DNA from: Hofstenia miamia
Taxonomy: Eukaryota; Xenacoelomorpha; Acoela; Hofsteniidae
NCBI GenBank assembly: GCA_900660155.1
Contig: CABFPE010000031.1
Coordinates: 2,092,749 to 2,156,748 of the forward strand
DNA: 64,000 bases
Direction of reading: 5' to 3'
The translations under genes and the position numbers were made by a program. Below, in pieces: positions 57,788 through 64,000 of this stretch (its first letter is position 1; each line of letters begins with the position of its first letter). The notes under the pieces were generated by a model that ran no database searches, had not been told where the DNA came from, and worked only from the letters and a program-made list of their open reading frames with translations.

Positions 57788-59304
57788 ATAATGAAGTTAA
57801 ACATTTGTAAGTACATCAACTCGAGTAAAAAACTTGGTGTTACATAACGAATCCCCTATCATTTTTCGATTAACCACTAATTCTTATCCAATCTGATTTT
57901 AGATAAGCGATATCTATCAGAAAACCAAAATGTTTGCTAATTAAGATTTCAGACAAAGCAGTTTCTCCTCGCATCACGACTTTGGAAAAGAGCAGCATGC
58001 GTGAAAAAACGGGGAGTAGTTCTTTATTGCGACACAAAAAGGCTTGATTCGTAGCGAATGTTTACAACAGAAAATTAATTATAGAAAAATTATTTGGAGA
58101 ATAATTCGATCGTCATGGTAATCTAGACAAATGGTAAGGAGAAATTCGACTTTGTTGTATGACTAGTAAATTGAATTGGCTTTATTTATTAAATGCCGTC
58201 AAAGTAAATCCTATTATTTATTTTTACTCGATGTTACGTCAGCAAAAATTGCAAAATTTCCAACTACTCACAAATTTATGGAGACATCTTAAAATCGCGC
58301 ATTGGTTGAATGATTTTGTTAATTATTTCTGCCTTGAAGCGAAAACCGCGTTACAAACCGTTTTACAGCTGAAAGAATATCGCTTGACGAGCTAAAGGTT
58401 TCATACTGAAAACATTGAATTCAGAAAAATGACCTAGGAAATAATGCGCCCTTTTACATCACTGTGATTATGAATCATCGACTATCATTACGAACTAAAT
58501 AGCATGTGATGACCCAACTACAAATGAACAAATTCTTTTTATATTATGAAACGAATAATTTTAAATTGCTAAGAAATTATTCTATGCACCTACAATGCAC
58601 CACCAAAAACTAGCACCAACATCCGTAGGTGTTTAAGGTAAGCTTCTCGAAGAACTACGTCACAAAATCCCATTTGAACAAAAGTTAAGTTATAAACAAG
58701 ACATTCATTACAGAACAGAGTCAATAGAGATTTAAATAGCATTGATTTTAAAATGATGGTTCGATCGCAATGGTAAATTGAACGAGCATCGAAGTGACTG
58801 TGACCATGTGTGACTATGGACTGTCTAATTCCATGAACTTACTGATCCCGAGCAAACAGAGCTGAGCTTTGCGACTCAATATTTTATAGGGCTGCAACAC
58901 CCATGGAATTCGAACCATACCTAAAAGAATTAGGACAACCACAACCGAGAATAGTTAGTAATCTGTTAATGTTTTCAAGGGGCCCTAATATTCTAAAAAG
59001 CCTGGTTGTTGCTTGGTGTTAATTTTGGAATATGACGTGAATAAAGTAACTAATAGAAGTAATGTTGTGAGACAACCCATTAATTTCTGATTTCATAGAA
59101 CTCTACTGTCCTAGTATAGTATCCCAATAAAATTTATTAATGAATTGATACAAATCTTATTGGACACCTTCTTTGCAATGCGTGGGTAGAGGGCTTACCA
59201 TTACCCTACGCAGCACACTCTGATTGCTTTGTATTCTTTGGTTTAAATCTGTATTATATTAGTAAAAGCGTAGAAATCTTCGTACATTTGTATATCGAAA
59301 TATA

Positions 59305-59894
59305 CAGGGTGTAACAAAAGTAACCAGACGCTTGCAAAATGAAAGCAAGAACTGTAGTTACGTAGCTAAACATCAATGGATGGAAATTTAACTGTGATGG
59401 TTCGCCTTGCTGCAACAGCGATGTTATATGTTTAATCGATTTGGGGTTCAGATTTTTCATTCAAATTTTTGAAATCGTCATTCCTATTGATCGTTACTCA
59501 AGGATGATGATCAGAGACTGACTTGAGAAATAAAGGCTTACTTACTAAAGATAAAAATTTATGGTAGAAACCCACACACTATGGACGATCAGAAGAATGC
59601 TATTACCGATGAAATTCGTGCCATAGCATTAGATTTGGTGAACAAGGTGTGCCGGTCTGTTCGTGACTGGATTTGCAAATGTATTGAACATGATGGTCAT
59701 CATTTTGAACATTCTCTATTAACACTTTCTTCTTTTATGATTAATCTTTTTGGACATTATAACCTCAGTAAGTTGTTTTAGATTCGCTACACTGTATATT
59801 TTACTATGAATGATTCGTTTTTTTATTCCTACTCTTATGAATAAAGTTAGATTTCTCGTAAAATGAAGCGTCTGGTTACTTTTGTTACACCCTG
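59305..59894 (+). mobile_element. Internally deleted mariner/Tc1-type transposon
   Basis: 590 bp with perfect 27-bp inverted ends (cagggtgtaacaaaagtaac followed by cagacgc), flanked by TA on both sides. Between them a short open frame from 59581 keeps RSVRDWICKCIEHDGHHFEH, the typical C-terminal end of mariner transposases, directly after a short N-terminal-like piece. The catalytic core (DDD) is gone, so it can only move with help from another copy. Confidence 0.85.
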
Positions 59895-60505
59895 TATATG
59901 AACGTAAAATACCAGAGTGCACAATTGATACAATCATATTTACTTTGGATAAATTGGGATGGCAATGAAAGCAAGGATCTCCTTCTGATGGTGTTGTGTA
60001 GAAAGCCAGAGAGCACCAGTAGAAACATTGTGCATTCGCATGACCTAAGTCCAAAGTTATCATCTTTCATTAGTAGCCTGGCTTGACAAACAGGAAAGAG
60101 GCACAAAACGTTCACCACAAAAACTCATGTTCCACTCTGTTGATCAGGGTCACCACCGATAAACCCCCAGCAATTACACTGGCCAGAATATTCTTCAGGA
60201 ATGACGATCATTGAATATCCAATGTGTTACTGTGTTGATTTTTACGGCAATACGATCATAAACTCTTCCAACCCTTATGCAATAGACAACAATTGAAATC
60301 GAAAAATAGAATGTAAGTGATTCGTGTTGTCCAAGGTCCTAATTGCTCCATCAGAAACTGATATATTTATATAATCAAGGTACTATTTAAGAAAATTAGC
60401 TGTGAAAGACAAGTCGCAGTGGTACCTAGGAATCGCTCGCTAGGGGATATTGGAGTCATTTGTTTATAAAATAGAGCGAAGGCATATTTTTATCTAAAAT
60501 AATAA
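59570..60505. repeat. Direct repeat, left copy (pairs with 60507-61436)
   Basis: 936 bp, starting inside the mariner and ending at the N at 60506. It differs from the right copy by a dozen or so substitutions and small indels (for example gatcagaag/gatctgaag, cgctcgctaggg/cgctaggg). Confidence 0.9.
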
Positions 60506-60506
60506 N
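60506..60506. other. Single N at a duplication junction
   Basis: Lies between the two ~930-bp copies. Confidence 0.99.
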
Positions 60507-61436
60507 ACCCACACACTATGGACGATCTGAAGAATGCTATTACCGATGAAATTCGTGCCATAGCATTAGATTTGGTGAACAAGGTGTGCCGGTCTGTTCG
60601 TGACTGGATTTGCAAACGTATTAAACATGATGGTCATCATTTTGAACATTTGCTATGAACACTTTCTTCTTTTATGATTAATCTTTTTGGACATTATAAC
60701 CTCAGTAAGTTGTTTTAGATTCGCTACACTGTATATTTTACTATGAATGATTCGTTTTTTTATTCCTACTCTTATGAATAAAGTTAGATTTCTCGTAAAA
60801 TGAAGTGTCTGGTTACTTTTGTTACACGCTGTATATGAACGTAAAATATCAGAGTGCACAATTGATACAATCATATTTACTTTGGATAAATGGAATGGCA
60901 ATGAAAGCAAGGATCTTTTTCTGATGGTATTGTGTAGAAAGCCAGAGAGCACCAGTAGAAACATTGTGCATTCGCATGACCTAAGTCCAAAGTTATCATC
61001 TTTCATTAGTAGCCTGGCTTGACAAACAGGAAAGAGGCACAAAACGTTCACCACAAAAACTCATGTTCCACTCTGTTGATCAGGGTCACCACCGATAAAC
61101 CCCCAGCAATTACACTGGCCAGAATATTCTTCAGGAATGACGATCATTGAATATCCAATGTGTTACTGTGTTGATTTTTACGGCAATACGATCATAAACT
61201 CTTCCAACCCTTATGCAATAGACAACAATTGAAATCGAAAAATAGAATGTAAGTGATTCGTGTTGTCCAAGGTCCTAATTGCTCCATCAGAAACTGATAT
61301 ATTTATATAATCAAGGTACTATTTAAGAAAATTAGCTGTGAAAGACAAGTCGCAGTGGTACCTAGGAATCGCTAGGGGATATTGGAGTAATTTTTTTATA
61401 AAATACAGCGAAGGCATATTTTTATCTAAAATAATA
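60507..61436. repeat. Direct repeat, right copy, with truncated mariner
   Basis: About 930 bp, roughly 98% identical to 59570-60505. It begins immediately after the N, in the middle of the mariner, so this mariner copy has only its right end (near 60831). The divergence level fits two alleles kept side by side. Confidence 0.9.
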
Positions 61437-62394
61437 AAATAAATAAAAGAGGGCTGCCTGCTTAATGTAGACATTGTATTTACTTTATGATAGAGTAAGT
61501 CATTATACTAGTATTTGTGAAGAGGGGCGCAGAGGTTATGCTTCAATGACTATGGGTCCTTGTTTCAAGAAGATTGAAATTACTGTCCTACGCAATTCTT
61601 TCGTTAACTTAGATCTATACTGTTTTTAATGAAAGACAAAATATGTAATTTTCAGTCCCTGCTCAGTTTGCTAAAAAATGACATTAAAAGGCAGCTTAGA
61701 AAGCAATGGAGAAACGCTGGTAGTGGCTGCTCAGAAACGAGCTGAGAATAGAAAATATTGGTTGACAATTAAATTGAAAGGAGCATTAGTGAGAAATTCG
61801 ATCGGTTAATTATAATAAAGAGCTTTGAAGCAAAACAATAGTGTGACATCTAGTGAGATAGAAAAGGTACAGATGTGATTAACTTCAAAGACGGCGAGCA
61901 AAGCCAGCGACGCGTTGCTGGAGACGATTGTAAAAACAGCATGTCTACAAATTAACATACTACACAGTTTCATAATGCCCTCAATCGCAGTTCTTTATCA
62001 AATCCAGTAGCAATTACTAATCCTAAGGGATTTGCAGGTGAACGTCACACGAATGTTCACCTGAGCATGGATTTCCAGTTATAAAGAGCATCCTAAAAAA
62101 GTTGATATTGTTGCTTAAACATTGTTTCAATCGTAATCCAAGCAGATTTCATAACAATTATTTGCGTTTTTTAATTAAAGACTCACTCTTCTAGGTTAAC
62201 AATCCTCAGTGTAGCGCTGTGACAAATGTTCGGCCTTTTAAATGGTAGACATTGAAAATTAGAATACTAGTTCATACGCTTGACAACCATTTTTGAAATG
62301 GAACGTCTTCCGACAGGGTCAATTTTCACTCTTGAGATGGTGTAATAATTTAAGAAACAAAATGCTAGTTTACAATTTCAGTGGTCGAAAAATT

Positions 62395-62419
62395 CACGTC
62401 AAAATCAAATTTTGACGTG
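62395..62419. repeat. Hairpin with GACGT cores
   Basis: cacgtcaaaat and attttgacgtg form an 11-bp perfect stem with a 3-nt loop (caa). Confidence 0.75.
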
Positions 62420-63246
62420 CAGGCTCACTCCTATAAAAAACTAAATATTTTGAAATTTTGCATTTATTTTTATTGAATAGTTGACTCAAGAAATAACTAA
62501 ACAACGTATAATAACAAGACTATTTATTAAAAATTTAACAGCCTTAAAGTCTATTCCACTTCTAAATAGCACACTATGCGTTTTTATGCCGAAAACCATC
62601 GAATCTCGCCTTCGTGCTTTGGTTTGAATGTTCTCATTTAAATTTTCAACGTTTGCCCTAGCAAATGATTTCTGCAACAACTTGTCTTTTATGATATAAT
62701 ATGCTGAAATTTAAAATAAAATACCCATCTGAATAAATAATTGTTTCACTTGATTAATGAGTACTATAAAAAATAGCTGTGAGAAATGTTGACTGGTGTT
62801 GTTTAAAAATAGATGCTGCATCGCACTGTTGCATTGTTAACGTCCCAGTGAACATAATTACCTGTATGCTAATACGAAGTCATAGACATGTGGAATCCAG
62901 CGATAGATCAATGTTTGCCAAGCATAGCTATCAAGAGAAAGTGATGGCTTAAGCATTAATATGTTTTTGAGTTTTGATAAAAAGCACTTAAATGCGACCG
63001 CGATGGATAAAAAGATCAAAACATATTTGACACCTAAAAATATTTGGACTGGCTATACCTCTGCAATATAGTGCTTCTCGATCCGCCTGGCAAAATAAAA
63101 AATTTTTATTCGTAGGACAAAAATGTCAGTTTCCATTTGTTATTCACTGGTTTCGCTGTGAGTAATTTGCATTGTTTTTGAAAGCTCATAAAATATAAAG
63201 GCATGTTGATCGCATTTACAAGGTTATTTCTGAAAACATTTTTACT

Positions 63247-63275
63247 ACGTCAAATGTTACGTCAACATTTGACGT
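63247..63275. repeat. Hairpin with GACGT cores
   Basis: acgtcaaatgtt and aacatttgacgt form a 12-bp perfect stem with a 5-nt loop (acgtc). Confidence 0.75.
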
Positions 63276-64000
63276 CTAAGAAGAGACCGATTGCAATATA
63301 TTTTTTGTCATGCTCAAATAATTAAAACCGAATAAGTGAAACGTAGCCATGCTCGAATGCATTAACCAGACAATGTATACATTAAATGATTATGGATTAA
63401 GTAAACACCAAAGTTTAATTACCGCAAAGACTGCTTAATTCACAATGTCTATGAGGCGGATTACATCAACAAAGGCAAGCAAGAACAAGGCATGCCTAAG
63501 AACCTGAAGTTAAAAAATAGACTTCCCTTTTCAGTATATAATCAAATACAATTGGGGCTAGCTTTACCTATGCGTTGAATACAACCAACTTAATGATGTT
63601 GAAAATCAAATATCAAAATTTTTAGTTTCGAATTCAGGTATAAAATTCATATGATTATATTTGAAAATATTCTCAAATGATAAATTAGAATCCATAAAAC
63701 AAGCATTTACTCAGAATAATGTGAACTATTTTACGTTCCTTAGGAGGCGTCTCATATCCTTTAACGATACAAACACAACAATTCATGATAAATCAATCTG
63801 GATTAAGAATGATATAGTCAAACATTCTGACTACGAGGAATAACTAGAATAAAAGAAGGCCTAACCAGTACAATAGTGCAAAAATGTGTGATTACTTGAA
63901 ACCTTGAATATTAAAATGGTATTATTATTGTAAATGTAATTTATAATGATAATTAAATCAAACAAACTGAAATGGGCGAAAAAATTCTTGAATAGGAACA

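Larger units (their letters stand above)
57318..64000. other. Region upstream of the recovered TMEM94 exons
   Basis: It may hold further 5' intron and exons of TMEM94, but I could not assign one. It contains a hAT-like MITE, a deleted mariner, a ~930-bp near-identical duplication around an N, two hairpins (62.4 and 63.25 kb) and an exon-like stretch at 58843-58920. Open stretches at 58159-58395 (+), 62486-62680 (-) and 63661-63843 (+) match nothing I recognise. Confidence 0.55.

Noticed and set aside
58159-58395. Plus-strand open frame of 78 codons (MTSKLNWLYLLNAVK...)
   Set aside because: No family resemblance seen and no promoter or splice signals that would support a gene.
59885-61054. 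Paired minus-strand frames (MVNVLCLFPVCQARLLMKDD...) in both duplicate copies
   Set aside because: The repetition comes from the ~930-bp duplication, not from gene conservation, and the frame shows no known domain.
62486-62680. Minus-strand open frame with KSFARANVENLNENIQTKAR
   Set aside because: The composition looks protein-like, but it matches no TMEM94 segment or other family I know, and splice sites are weak.
63661-63843. Plus-strand open frame near the right edge
   Set aside because: AT-rich codons only, no motif, truncated context.
1-64000. tRNA, rRNA, CRISPR arrays, bacterial operons or integrated phage
   Set aside because: No cloverleaf with a GTTCRANNC box, no rRNA-like sequence, no regular spacer-repeat pattern and no ribosome-site-led gene clusters were seen on either strand.

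Overview
The window looks like AT-rich nuclear DNA from an invertebrate animal, most likely an arthropod or a relative. This is an inference from a spliced metazoan gene with GT-AG introns and a mix of CR1/Jockey-like LINEs, hAT-, mariner- and TTAA-type short transposons and a decayed piggyBac. The species cannot be read from the sequence. I saw no bacterial-style genes, tRNA, rRNA or CRISPR array.

One gene dominates. The minus strand from 57317 down to 7739 carries the 3' part of a TMEM94 orthologue (KIAA0195; described as the ER Mg2+ P-type ATPase-like protein ERMA). I recovered 17 coding exons by reading the minus strand for splice sites and family motifs. They join in phase at all 16 junctions, total 3003 nt and encode 1000 residues plus the stop. 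The protein ends in the family's conserved tail KLQFGTKLGMNSPF. The fragment covers the back of the P-type catalytic cytoplasmic part, a long serine-rich linker, and the C-terminal membrane segments. The N-terminal part, including the DKxG phosphorylation-site region, is upstream, beyond the right edge or unrecognised in 57.3-64 kb.

Layout: 1-6.1 kb is a retroelement graveyard (three LINE pieces and one other retroelement domain) downstream of the gene. 6.1-7.7 kb is the 3' flank and probable 3' UTR. 7.7-57.3 kb is TMEM94, with introns from 40 nt to about 7 kb that house nearly all the mobile elements: at least five hAT-like MITEs with 8-bp target duplications, three TTAA-flanked elements, a small mariner-like element and a ~2 kb broken piggyBac. 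57.3-64 kb lies upstream of the recovered exons and holds another hAT MITE, an internally deleted mariner and a near-identical ~930 bp duplication.

All three N gaps (4332, 45398-45403, 60506) sit exactly at the junction of direct duplications, which points to unmerged overlaps or alleles in the assembly. One of these copies the 5' edge of TMEM94 exon 5 and could mislead gene prediction.

I found no previously undescribed multi-gene system. The most interesting items are the TMEM94 orthologue with its altered P-type motifs and expanded linker, the very short introns beside huge ones, and the MITE load.
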